Part shown: positions 35,459 to 43,851 of the stretch, piece after piece
Position numbering within the stretch: position 1 is the first letter of the stretch
Layout: every line of letters starts with the position of its first letter
From: Streptomyces sp. XY006
GTDB lineage: Bacteria; Actinomycetota; Actinomycetes; Streptomycetales; Streptomycetaceae
Direction: 5' to 3'
Length of the DNA: 64,000 nt
Assembly (NCBI RefSeq): GCF_002237655.1
Contig: NZ_NOKT01000003.1
Coordinates: 248,001-312,000 of the forward strand
Program-made: the position numbers and the translations under genes
The notes under the pieces: generated by a model
What the model saw: only the letters and a program-made list of their open reading frames with translations
Databases searched by the model: none
What the model was told of the DNA's origin: nothing

Positions 35459-35690
35459 CCTGTGCTTCCCTTCACCCGGTCGCCGGACACCGGTGTCCAT
35501 GATCGGGGACGCCCGGCCGACCGGTCCGACTGTGCCGGAAAGTCCCGCTCCGTCCCGGAACTCCACCCGGAGTCCACGCTGTTGCTGTAGTCGCGGCCCT
35601 CGACCGCCGTGCCGTGCGCCCGGTAACGAATCGCACAAGCCTTGGGCAACGCCTACAACCCTTGCGGCGGGTCCGTGAGTCAAGACGTGC

Positions 35691-36542
35691 ATGACTCCTG
35701 GGATATCCCGCCGCGCCAGAGTGCTGGCGGCGGCCGTGGGTACGGGTGTGCTCGTGCCGCTCGTCGCCGCCGCCGCGCCCGCTGCCGCCGCCACCCCGGC
35801 CGTGACCTGTACCTCGGCCAAGGCCGGCCTGGCCGAGAAGCTGAAGAAGGACATCACCGCCGCGCTCGCCACCCGCAAGGGCACCGTCGCCGTCGGCCTC
35901 CACGACCGCAGCACCAACACCACCTGCACCCTGCGCGCGAGTTCGGCCTACGACTCGGCCAGTGTCGTCAAGGTCACCGTCCTCGCCACGCTGCTGTGGG
36001 ACGCCAAGAAGACGAACCGGTACCTCACCGACCGCGAGAACACCCTCGCCAAGGCCATGATCACCAAGTCCGACAACGCCGCGACCTCCACCCTGTGGAA
36101 GCAGCTCGGGATGACGAAGATCAAGGGCTTCCTCGCCGCGGCCGGCATGACCCAGACCAAGCCCGGCGCGGACGGCTACTGGGGCCTGACCCAGATCACC
36201 GTCACCGACGAGCAGAAGCTGCTGAAGCTCATCACCGGCAAGAACACGGTGCTGAGCGACAACTCCCGCGCCTACATCCTCAAGCTGATGAGCCAGGTCG
36301 TCTCGTCCCAGCGCTGGGGCACCCCGTACGGCGTGCCCGCGGGCGTCACCGTCGCCGTCAAGAACGGCTGGCTGCAGCGCTCCACGAACGGCTGGCGGGT
36401 GCACAGCATCGGCGCCTTCAAGGGCGGCGGCCACGACTACACGATGACCGTCCTCACGCACGGCAACAGCACGATGGACTACGGCATCGCCACCATCCAG
36501 GCGGTGGCCAAGGTCATCCACCGCGACCTGGCCGCGAGCTGA
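35691..36542 (+). CDS. Secreted serine hydrolase of the beta-lactamase/penicillin-binding fold
   Basis: A 283-aa exported protein. Sec signal ISRRARVLAAAVGTGVLVPLVAAAAPAAAA (RR also resembles Tat). The SxxK motif is SVVK (about residue 89-92) in YDSASVVKVTVLATLL, and the second motif SDN is in ITKSDNAATSTLW. The third box, KTG in class A beta-lactamases, appears as KNG in AVKNGWLQ. The general pattern fits class A-like serine hydrolases of Streptomyces that may be carboxypeptidases or esterases rather than true beta-lactamases. It stands alone, without a visible regulator. Confidence 0.85.
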   Translation: MTPGISRRARVLAAAVGTGVLVPLVAAAAPAAAATPAVTCTSAKAGLAEKLKKDITAALATRKGTVAVGLHDRSTNTTCTLRASSAYDSASVVKVTVLATLLWDAKKTNRYLTDRENTLAKAMITKSDNAATSTLWKQLGMTKIKGFLAAAGMTQTKPGADGYWGLTQITVTDEQKLLKLITGKNTVLSDNSRAYILKLMSQVVSSQRWGTPYGVPAGVTVAVKNGWLQRSTNGWRVHSIGAFKGGGHDYTMTVLTHGNSTMDYGIATIQAVAKVIHRDLAAS

Positions 36543-36659
36543 GCCCGGCCACGTCACCGCCGTGTCCGTGACCGGACGCGCACTGTTACGGCGGGATGAA
36601 ATCCGCCCCCGTTGACGTTGGTGCCTTCCGGCAGAGCAGGACGAGTGGAAGGCACCGGC

Positions 36660-39600
36660 GTGACACCGAAACGGGGATGGGCACGACGACTGTGGGCGTA
36701 CGCATGGCGTCACCCGAAGGACGTCGTCCTCGCTCTCGGCTCCTCGCTCGCCGGCATGGCCGTGATGGCCCTCGTCCCGCTGATCACCAAGGTGATCATC
36801 GACGACGTCGTCACCGACCACACCAGGGACATGACCACCTGGGCCGGCCTGCTCGTCGGCGCCGCCCTGGTCGTCTACGTCCTCACCTACGTCCGCCGCT
36901 ACTACGGCGGCCGCCTCGCCCTCGACGTGCAGCACGACCTGCGCACGGAGATGTTCGGCACGATCACCCGGCTCGACGGCCGCCGCCAGGACGAGCTGTC
37001 CACCGGCCAGGTCGTCGGCCGCGCCACCAGCGACCTCCAGCTGATCCAGGGCCTGCTCTTCATGCTCCCGATGACCATCGGGAACTTCATGCTGTTCCTG
37101 ATCTCCCTGGTGATCATGGCCTGGCTGTCCGTGCCGCTCACCCTGGTCGCCCTGGCCGTGGCGCCCGCCCTGTGGTGGATCGCCAAGCGCAGCCGCACCC
37201 GGCTGCACCCCTCCACCTGGTACGCCCAGGCCCAGGCCGCCGCCGTCGCGGGCGTGGTCGACGGCGCCGTCAGCGGGGTGCGCGTGGTGAAGGGCTTCGG
37301 GCAGGAGGAGCAGGAGACCGGCAAGCTCCGGGACGTCAGCCGCAGGCTCTTCGCGGGCCGGCTGCGCACCATCCGCCTGAACTCCGTCTACACCCCGGCC
37401 CTGCAGGCCGTCCCCGCCCTCGGCCAGGTCGCGATGCTGGCGCTCGGCGGCTGGCTGGCGGTGCGCGGGCACATCACCCTCGGCACGTTCGTCGCCTTCT
37501 CCACCTACCTCGCCCAGCTGGTCGGCCCGGTCCGCATGCTCGCCGTGGTGCTCACGGTCGGCCAGCAGGCCCGCGCCGGCACCGAGCGCGTCCTGGAGCT
37601 GATCGACACCGAGCCGTCCCTGGCCGACGGCACCAGGGAACTGCCCGCCGACGCCCCGGCGACCGTCGAGTTCGACGACGTCTCCTTCGGCTACGAGGAC
37701 GGCCGTCCCGTCCTCGACGGGCTCTCCTTCGAGATCCGCCCCGGCGAGACCCTCGCCGTCGTCGGCTCCTCCGGCTCCGGCAAGTCCACCGTCTCCCTGC
37801 TCCTGCCGCGCTTCTACGACGTCACCCGCGGTGCCGTCCTGGTCGGCGGCCACGATGTGCGCGAGCTGTCCCTGGAGTCGCTGCGGTCCGCGATCGGCCT
37901 GGTCCCGGAGGACTCGTTCCTCTTCTCCGACACCGTCCGCAACAACATCGCCTACGGCCGTCCGGACGCGACCCAGGAGGAGATCGAGAAGGCCGCGCGC
38001 GCCGCCCAGGCCGACCGGTTCATCGCCGAACTGCCCGACGGCTACGACACCACCGTCGGCGAGCACGGCCTCACCCTCTCCGGCGGCCAGCGCCAGCGCG
38101 TCGCCCTCGCCCGCGCCATCCTCAGCGACCCGCGCCTGCTCGTCCTGGACGACGCCACCTCCGCCGTGGACGCCCGGGTCGAGCACGAGATCCACGAGGC
38201 GCTCAAGGGCGTCATGCGGGGCCGGACGACCCTGCTGATCGCCCACCGCCGCTCCACGCTCAACCTCGCCGACCGCATCGCCGTCCTGGACGGCGGCCGG
38301 CTCGCCGACATCGGCACCCACGAGGAACTCCAGCAGCGCTCGGCGCTCTACCGCCGCCTGCTCACCGACCCCGACGAACTGGGCGCGGTCTCCCCGGGCC
38401 ACACCCCGCCCGCCTGTCCCGAGGAGGACACCTCCGTCCGGGACGAGCTGGACGCCGAGTTCGACGCCGAGCGCGGGGTCACGCCGCGGCTGTGGAGCGG
38501 CGACCGCGAGCGCAAGGACACCGCCCTCGCCGAGAGCCCCGCCACCCCCGAGCTCCTCGCCCAGGTCGAGGCGCTGCCCCCGGCCACCGACGTGCCGGAC
38601 GTCGACGAGGCGCGGGCCGTCCAGCCGGAGGAGTCCTACGGCCTGCGCCGGCTGCTGCGCGGCTTCGGGCTGCCGCTGCTGGTCAGCCTCGCCCTGGTCG
38701 CCACCGACGCGGGCATGGGCCTGCTGCTGCCGGTGCTGATCCGGCACGGCATCGACTCGGGCGTCACCCAGGCCGCCCTCGGCGCCGTGTGGGCGGCGTC
38801 CCTGCTCGCGCTGCTCACCGTGGTCGTGCAGTGGGCGGCCCAGGTCGGCGAGATCCGGATGACCGGACGCACCGGCGAGCGGGTGCTGTACTCGCTCCGG
38901 CTGAAGATCTTCGCCCAGCTCCAGCGGCTCGGTCTCGACTACTACGAGCGCGAGCTGACCGGCCGGATCATGACCCGCATGACCACCGACGTCGACGCGC
39001 TGTCGACGTTCCTGCAGACGGGCCTGGTCACGGCGTTCGTCTCGGTCGTCACGTTCTTCGGCATCATGGTCGCCCTGCTGGTCATCGACGTGCAGCTCGC
39101 CCTGGTCGTCTTCGCGACGCTGCCGCCGCTGATCATCGCCACGTTCTTCTTCCGCCGGGCCAGCGTGAAGGCCTACGAGCTGGCCCGTGAGCGGGTGTCG
39201 GCGGTCAACGCCGACCTGCAGGAGTCGGTCTCCGGGCTGCGGATCGTGCAGGCCTTCCGGCGCGAGCGCGACGGCGGGCGGCGGTTCGCCGAGCGCAGCG
39301 ACAGCTACCGCCGGGCCCGTATCCGCGGCCAGTGGCTGATCTCCGTGTACTTCCCGTTCGTGCAGTTCCTGTCGTCGGTGGCGGCGGCGGCCGTGCTGAT
39401 CGTGGGCGGGGCCCGGGTCGACGACGGCACGCTGGCGATCGGCTCCCTGGTGGCGTACCTGCTCTACATCGACCTGTTCTTCGCACCCGTGCAGCAGCTC
39501 TCCCAGGTCTTCGACGGCTACCAGCAGGCGTCCGTCTCGCTGGGCCGCATCCAGGAGCTGCTGCGGGAGCCCACGTCGACGAAGTCCGCCGACGAACCCC

Positions 39601-40385
39601 GTGAGGTGCTGTCCCTGCGGGGCGAGATCGCCTTCGAGGAGGTGCACTTCGCATACGGGGCCGCCGATGAGGGTGACGCGGCGCTCGACGGCGTCGACCT
39701 GCGCATCCCGGCCGGGCAGACCGTCGCGTTCGTCGGCGAGACCGGCGCGGGCAAGTCCACCCTCGTCAAGCTCGTGGCCCGCTTCTACGACCCGACCGCC
39801 GGCCGGGTCACCGTCGACGGCGCCGATCTGCGCACCTTGGACCTCACCTCGTACCGGCACCGTCTGGGGGTCGTCCCGCAGGAGGCGTACCTCTTCCAGG
39901 GCACCGTCCGCGACGCCATCGCCTACGGCCGGCCCGACGCCACCGACGCCGAGGTGGAGGCGGCGGCCCGCGCGGTCGGCGCCCACGACATGATCGCCAC
40001 TCTGGAGGGCGGCTACCTCCACGAGGTCGCCGAGCGCGGCCGCAACCTCTCCGCCGGGCAGCGCCAGCTGATCGCCCTGGCCCGTGCCGAGCTGGTCGAC
40101 CCGGACGTGCTGCTGCTCGACGAGGCCACGGCCGCCCTGGACCTGGCCACCGAGGCCCAGGTCAACCAGGCCACCGACCGGCTCGCCGGCCGCCGCACCA
40201 CCCTCGTCGTCGCCCACCGCCTCACCACCGCCGCCCGCGCCGACCGGGTCGTCGTCATGGACCACGGCCGGGTCGCCGAGGACGGCACGCACGAGGAGCT
40301 GCTCGCGCGCGGCGGCCGGTACGCGCAGCTGTGGCGGACCTTCATCGGCGCCGAGCCGGAGGAGCCCGTCGGCGCGTCCCGCTGA
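36660..40385 (+). CDS. Fused ABC exporter (two TMD-NBD halves in one polypeptide)
   Basis: A 1241-aa full-length ABC transporter: TMD1 (residues ~1-310), NBD1, a linker of ~100 aa, TMD2, NBD2. NBD1 has Walker A GSSGSGKST, signature LSGGQ, Walker B LLVLDDATSA. NBD2 has Walker A GETGAGKST, LSAGQ signature, Walker B LLLDEATAALD. In NBD1 the usual catalytic Glu after Walker B is Asp, and the Q-loop Gln is Glu (VPEDSFLF against VPQEAYLF in NBD2), so the pair is asymmetric, as in heterodimeric exporters. GTG 36660 has GGAAGG 7 nt upstream. Export of lipids, drugs or peptides across the membrane is possible; substrate unknown. Confidence 0.92.
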   Translation: MTPKRGWARRLWAYAWRHPKDVVLALGSSLAGMAVMALVPLITKVIIDDVVTDHTRDMTTWAGLLVGAALVVYVLTYVRRYYGGRLALDVQHDLRTEMFGTITRLDGRRQDELSTGQVVGRATSDLQLIQGLLFMLPMTIGNFMLFLISLVIMAWLSVPLTLVALAVAPALWWIAKRSRTRLHPSTWYAQAQAAAVAGVVDGAVSGVRVVKGFGQEEQETGKLRDVSRRLFAGRLRTIRLNSVYTPALQAVPALGQVAMLALGGWLAVRGHITLGTFVAFSTYLAQLVGPVRMLAVVLTVGQQARAGTERVLELIDTEPSLADGTRELPADAPATVEFDDVSFGYEDGRPVLDGLSFEIRPGETLAVVGSSGSGKSTVSLLLPRFYDVTRGAVLVGGHDVRELSLESLRSAIGLVPEDSFLFSDTVRNNIAYGRPDATQEEIEKAARAAQADRFIAELPDGYDTTVGEHGLTLSGGQRQRVALARAILSDPRLLVLDDATSAVDARVEHEIHEALKGVMRGRTTLLIAHRRSTLNLADRIAVLDGGRLADIGTHEELQQRSALYRRLLTDPDELGAVSPGHTPPACPEEDTSVRDELDAEFDAERGVTPRLWSGDRERKDTALAESPATPELLAQVEALPPATDVPDVDEARAVQPEESYGLRRLLRGFGLPLLVSLALVATDAGMGLLLPVLIRHGIDSGVTQAALGAVWAASLLALLTVVVQWAAQVGEIRMTGRTGERVLYSLRLKIFAQLQRLGLDYYERELTGRIMTRMTTDVDALSTFLQTGLVTAFVSVVTFFGIMVALLVIDVQLALVVFATLPPLIIATFFFRRASVKAYELARERVSAVNADLQESVSGLRIVQAFRRERDGGRRFAERSDSYRRARIRGQWLISVYFPFVQFLSSVAAAAVLIVGGARVDDGTLAIGSLVAYLLYIDLFFAPVQQLSQVFDGYQQASVSLGRIQELLREPTSTKSADEPREVLSLRGEIAFEEVHFAYGAADEGDAALDGVDLRIPAGQTVAFVGETGAGKSTLVKLVARFYDPTAGRVTVDGADLRTLDLTSYRHRLGVVPQEAYLFQGTVRDAIAYGRPDATDAEVEAAARAVGAHDMIATLEGGYLHEVAERGRNLSAGQRQLIALARAELVDPDVLLLDEATAALDLATEAQVNQATDRLAGRRTTLVVAHRLTTAARADRVVVMDHGRVAEDGTHEELLARGGRYAQLWRTFIGAEPEEPVGASR

Positions 40386-40493
40386 GGGGCCCGGCCGCGT
40401 TTCCGTAACGCCCGTGCAACCATCCGACATACGTCATGCGTCCGTACAGCCGTACGCCGATGGTCGCGGACGACGCGGTACGGGAGGACGACA

Positions 40494-40886
40494 GTGGACA
40501 GTGGAGCGACACGCCGGCGGCTCGCGCTCGGCCTGGCCGTGCTGACCGCCTCCGGCCTGCTCGCGGTCGTGGCCCCGGGCGAGGCACAGGCCGCCTCCTC
40601 CGCGCACTGCCCCGGCCGCAAGGTCCGCACGCTGCCGTTCTCCACCGGCACCGTGCTCGTCTACAAGCGCGGCGGCTACGTCTGCGCCGTGACCCTCGCC
40701 AAGCGGCCCGGTGTGAAGCGCACGATGAAGGTGAGCGTGCAGGCGCGCGGCAACCGCCCGGTCGTCGACGAGGGCCGGTACGCCTACCACGCGGGCCCGG
40801 TGACCGTGCACGCCGGGCGCCGCTGCGTCTGGCTCAAGGGCCGGGTGGGAGCGGGGCGTTACAGCTCCGGCTGGATCCTGTGCTGA
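40494..40886 (+). CDS. Small secreted Cys-containing protein
   Basis: A 130-aa protein starting at GTG. Signal peptide ends near EAQAA (about residue 33). The mature ~95 aa hold four Cys (HCPG, YVCA, RRCVW, ILC), likely two disulfides, and many basic residues; the C-terminus is GWILC. Extracellular location is expected. I do not recognise a family, though small spore- or mycelium-associated secreted proteins of Streptomyces have this size. It is unlinked to an obvious operon. Confidence 0.7.
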   Translation: MDSGATRRRLALGLAVLTASGLLAVVAPGEAQAASSAHCPGRKVRTLPFSTGTVLVYKRGGYVCAVTLAKRPGVKRTMKVSVQARGNRPVVDEGRYAYHAGPVTVHAGRRCVWLKGRVGAGRYSSGWILC

Positions 40887-40971
40887 CACAGGGTTTTCCC
40901 TATGTCCCCTGGTGCTCGGGCGAGTTGGTCCGCTAGCTTCCGGCGCACATCTGTCTCACAGGGGAGTGCGC

Positions 40972-42411
40972 ATGCGCAAGGCGCTCAGATGGCTGCTGGC
41001 GCTCACGGTGCTCATAGGCACGTTGAGCACGGCCGGGGCGGCCACCGCCGCCGAGCCGGAGGCCGGCACCACTGACATCAAGGAGAGACTGCTCTCCGTA
41101 CCGGGCATGAGCCTGGTCGAGGAGAAGCCGTACGTGGGTTACCGCTTCTTCGTCCTGAACTACACGCAGCCGATCGACCACCGCAAGCCGTCCAAGGGCA
41201 CGTTCCAGCAGCGCATCACCGTGCTGCACAAGGACGTCGCGCGCCCGACGGTGTTCTTCACCAGCGGCTACAACGTCTCCACGACGCCCCGCCGCAGCGA
41301 GCCCACGCAGATCGTGGACGGCAACCAGGTCTCCCTGGAGTACCGCTTCTTCACCCCGTCCCGGCCCCAGCCGGCCGACTGGTCGAAGCTGGACATCTGG
41401 CAGGCCGCCAGCGACCAGCACCGCGTCTTCACGGCCCTGAAGGGCATCTACGGCAAGAAGTGGCTCTCCACGGGCGGCTCGAAGGGCGGCATGACCGCCA
41501 CCTACTACGAGCGCTTCTACCCGCGGGACATGGACGGCGTCGTCGCCTACGTCGCCCCCAACGACGTGGTGAACAAGGAGGACTCGGCCTACGACCGCTT
41601 CTTCGCCACCGTCGGCACCGAGGAGTGCCGCGACCGGCTGAACGCCGTGCAGCGCGAGGCGCTGGTGCGCCGCGAGCCGCTGGAGAAGAAGTACGCGGCG
41701 TACGCGGCCGCCGAGGGCTACACCTTCGACACGATCGGCAGCCTGGACAAGGCGTACGAGGCGGTCGTGCTCGACTACGTGTGGGGCTTCTGGCAGTACA
41801 ACTCGCTGGCGAACTGCGGCAACGACGAGCTGATCCCGGCGGACGCGGCCAAGGCGACGGACGACGAGATCTGGACGTCCGTCGACACCATCGGCGGCTT
41901 CTCCTCCTACACGGACCAGGGGCTCGCCCAGTACACCCCGTACTACTACCAGGCCGGCACGCAGCTCGGCGCGCCGACGATCCGCTTCCCGCACGTCGAG
42001 AAGCAGTACATCCGCTACGGCTACCAGCCGCCGCGCAACTTCGTCCCGCGTGACATCCCGATGCGCTTCGAGCCGCAGGCCATGCGGGACGTCGACAGCT
42101 GGGTCCGGCACAACGCCCGCCGGATGCTCTTCGTCTACGGCGAGAACGACCCGTGGGGCGCGGAGCCGTTCCGCCTCGGCAAGGGCGCGAAGGACTCCTA
42201 CGTGATGACCGCCCCGGGCATGAACCACGGCGCCAACGTCGCGGGTCTCGTGCCCGAGCAGAAGGCGCTCGCCACCGCCCGCATCCTCGACTGGGCCGGT
42301 GTCGCCCCGAGCGCGGTGCAGGCCGACCCGCAGGCGGCGAAGCCGCTGGCGAAGTTCGACGCCAAGCTCGACAAGCGGGACGTGCAGCGGGAGATGACGC
42401 TGCGTCCGTGA
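40972..42411 (+). CDS. Secreted S37-family tripeptidyl aminopeptidase-type serine peptidase
   Basis: A 479-aa secreted alpha/beta-hydrolase. Signal peptide RKALRWLLALTVLIGTLSTAGAA; mature chain begins EPEAGTTDIKERL. The nucleophile Ser lies in TGGSKGGMTATYYERFYP (GxSxG-like elbow GGSKGG). FVYGENDPWGAEPFRLG carries the charge-relay Asp and GMNHGANVAGL the His. The family (Peptidase_S37, PS-10 of Streptomyces) removes N-terminal peptides from proteins. ATG 40972 follows GGGGAG by 5 nt. No propeptide processing gene or inhibitor is adjacent. Confidence 0.85.
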   Translation: MRKALRWLLALTVLIGTLSTAGAATAAEPEAGTTDIKERLLSVPGMSLVEEKPYVGYRFFVLNYTQPIDHRKPSKGTFQQRITVLHKDVARPTVFFTSGYNVSTTPRRSEPTQIVDGNQVSLEYRFFTPSRPQPADWSKLDIWQAASDQHRVFTALKGIYGKKWLSTGGSKGGMTATYYERFYPRDMDGVVAYVAPNDVVNKEDSAYDRFFATVGTEECRDRLNAVQREALVRREPLEKKYAAYAAAEGYTFDTIGSLDKAYEAVVLDYVWGFWQYNSLANCGNDELIPADAAKATDDEIWTSVDTIGGFSSYTDQGLAQYTPYYYQAGTQLGAPTIRFPHVEKQYIRYGYQPPRNFVPRDIPMRFEPQAMRDVDSWVRHNARRMLFVYGENDPWGAEPFRLGKGAKDSYVMTAPGMNHGANVAGLVPEQKALATARILDWAGVAPSAVQADPQAAKPLAKFDAKLDKRDVQREMTLRP

Positions 42412-42430
42412 CCGGAAGCCACCCGTCTCG

Positions 42431-42463
42431 ACCGCCCCTCGGCCTCCGGGCCGGGGGGCGGTT
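42431..42463. terminator. Hairpin after the S37 peptidase gene
   Basis: Arms ACCGCCCCTCGGCC and GGCCGGGGGGCGGT with one mismatch around a TCCG loop, ~20 nt beyond the stop. No clear U-tract follows, so it is an inferred terminator. Confidence 0.55.
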
Positions 42464-42507
42464 CGCATGTCCCTGCGCGAGCGGTGAATGCTCCGTACGG
42501 TGACGGG

Positions 42508-43053
42508 ATGGACAGCTCTGTCGTCTTCAACGTCGTGACCACGGCCATCGCCGTCGTCGCCGTGGTGACCTCCATCGTGTTCAGCGCACGGCAGGCCCGC
42601 ACCGCGAAGCACGCCAACCACATATCGGTGCTGGTCGACCTGCTCAGGGAGTTCCGGTCCGCGGAGTTCCACGAGCAGCACGACTACGTGTGCACCCGCC
42701 TGGCGGCCGAGCACGACCCGGCGAACGGGGTGCGCGGGCTGCCGGCCGAGGCCAAGACGGCCTTCTGCAGCGTCGTGTACTACTACCAGTCGTTCGCCAA
42801 CCTCGCCGTCTTCGGGCTGCTCGACCAGACCCTGCTGGTCACGGTTTTGCGCACCCGGATCGTCTCGGTCTGGACGGCCGTCCGGCCGTTCGTGCAGCGG
42901 GAGAGGGAGCTGCGGGGCGAGGGCGGCAGCGGAACCTATCTGTCGACCTTCGAGGAACTGGCCCGGCTCGCGGCGGAGCTGCCCCCCGAGCACGTCCGTG
43001 ACCAGATGGCCGAGGCCCGGCGGCGGCTGTCCCGCAGAGGGCTGATGCGCTGA
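42508..43053 (+). CDS. Membrane-anchored hypothetical protein (DUF4760-like)
   Basis: About 181 aa from ATG 42508; GTG 42484 would add eight residues. The N-terminus is one transmembrane helix (VVFNVVTTAIAVVAVVTSIVF) and the remainder is a helical cytosolic domain: ARTAKHANHISVLVDLLREFRSAEFHEQHDYVC..., then FCSVVYYYQSFANLAVFGLLDQTLL. The pattern (short membrane anchor, LLREFRSxxF, YYYQxFANL) recalls the DUF4760 family, not confirmed. No function is known; such proteins may respond to envelope stress or phage, but nothing in the context supports that. Confidence 0.65.
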   Translation: MDSSVVFNVVTTAIAVVAVVTSIVFSARQARTAKHANHISVLVDLLREFRSAEFHEQHDYVCTRLAAEHDPANGVRGLPAEAKTAFCSVVYYYQSFANLAVFGLLDQTLLVTVLRTRIVSVWTAVRPFVQRERELRGEGGSGTYLSTFEELARLAAELPPEHVRDQMAEARRRLSRRGLMR

Positions 43054-43075
43054 GGCGCGCGAGGACGCAGGCCGT

Positions 43076-43738
43076 TCACAGCGACCGGGCGCATCCCACG
43101 GGCCGGTCCCCGCCGAGCCGTACGTACAGGGCGGTCGAGTCGGGGCAGCCGGATCGCTTCGGCACCGCCCGCGTCACCTTGTACTCCGGTTCCCGCTCGC
43201 CCTCGCCGTCGCAGGCCGTCTCGCGGACCTGCCCGTCGCCGGAGCTGTAGACGCAGTCGCCGACGATGGTGCGCGGCCCGCCCCCGCCGCCCGGGTCGCC
43301 CGGGTGCGGCGGCTGGAGGTTGCGCATGCAGGCGTAGCCCTGAGGCACCGCCCCGTCGCCGTCCTCGTCGGAGGAGGGCCGCTGCTCGCTGATGTGCAGC
43401 ACGAAGTCCGTGGTCGCCGGGCAGCGCGGCCCGTCGCGCACCGTGCCGTCGTGCCGTGTCACGACCCGGGCCGCCGCCCGTTCCCCCGTGCACGGCACCT
43501 CGGAGAAGCTGGTCGTCCCGAACGAGCTGCACTCGCCGACCGCGAGGAACACCGCCCCGTACCCGGACGGCCGCGTCGGCGCCGGCGACACCGTGGAGGT
43601 CCGGCCCGTCCCGGAGGCCGGCTCGCCCAGCCGGCCGTCCTCCGCCACACCTCCCGACGGGCTCTGGCACCCGGTCAGCAGCGCCCCGAGCAGCACCAGC
43701 AGCCCCCACACCACCCCCGCCGCACTTCTCACACGCAT
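43076..43738 (-). CDS. Cell-surface lipoprotein of the LppU-like/septum-formation-domain type
   Basis: A 220-aa lipoprotein. Lipobox LLTGC near residue 24 after a hydrophobic helix (VVWGLLVLLGALL). The mature part has two repeats of the pattern VGxC...VxC / VGDC...C, i.e. AVGECSSF...VPCTGERAA and TIVGDCVYS..., plus a Cys pair at the end (GCPD, GCARSL). ATG 43738 has GGGGGG upstream. The Cys-rich repeats recall LppU/SCO3897-type lipoproteins. It is 113 nt downstream of the GH3 gene's stop on the same strand. Function unknown. Confidence 0.7.
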   Translation of the reverse strand: MRVRSAAGVVWGLLVLLGALLTGCQSPSGGVAEDGRLGEPASGTGRTSTVSPAPTRPSGYGAVFLAVGECSSFGTTSFSEVPCTGERAAARVVTRHDGTVRDGPRCPATTDFVLHISEQRPSSDEDGDGAVPQGYACMRNLQPPHPGDPGGGGGPRTIVGDCVYSSGDGQVRETACDGEGEREPEYKVTRAVPKRSGCPDSTALYVRLGGDRPVGCARSL

Positions 43739-43851
43739 CGCCGACCCCCCGAGTTCCCCCGCCCAGCGTGACCCGCACGGGCGGGCGCACGCCAGGCAGA
43801 CGGGGCGGTTTGCGCACCTTGGGGGTGGTGCGCCCGTTCCATGACGTACGT

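Noticed and set aside
35691..36542. Calling the serine hydrolase a functional class A beta-lactamase
   Set aside because: SxxK and SDN are present, but the KTG box is KNG and the omega-loop Glu could not be placed with confidence.
35472..40430. A 1650-codon minus-strand frame opposite the ABC exporter
   Set aside because: Shadow of the ABC gene; low-complexity composition, no start context.
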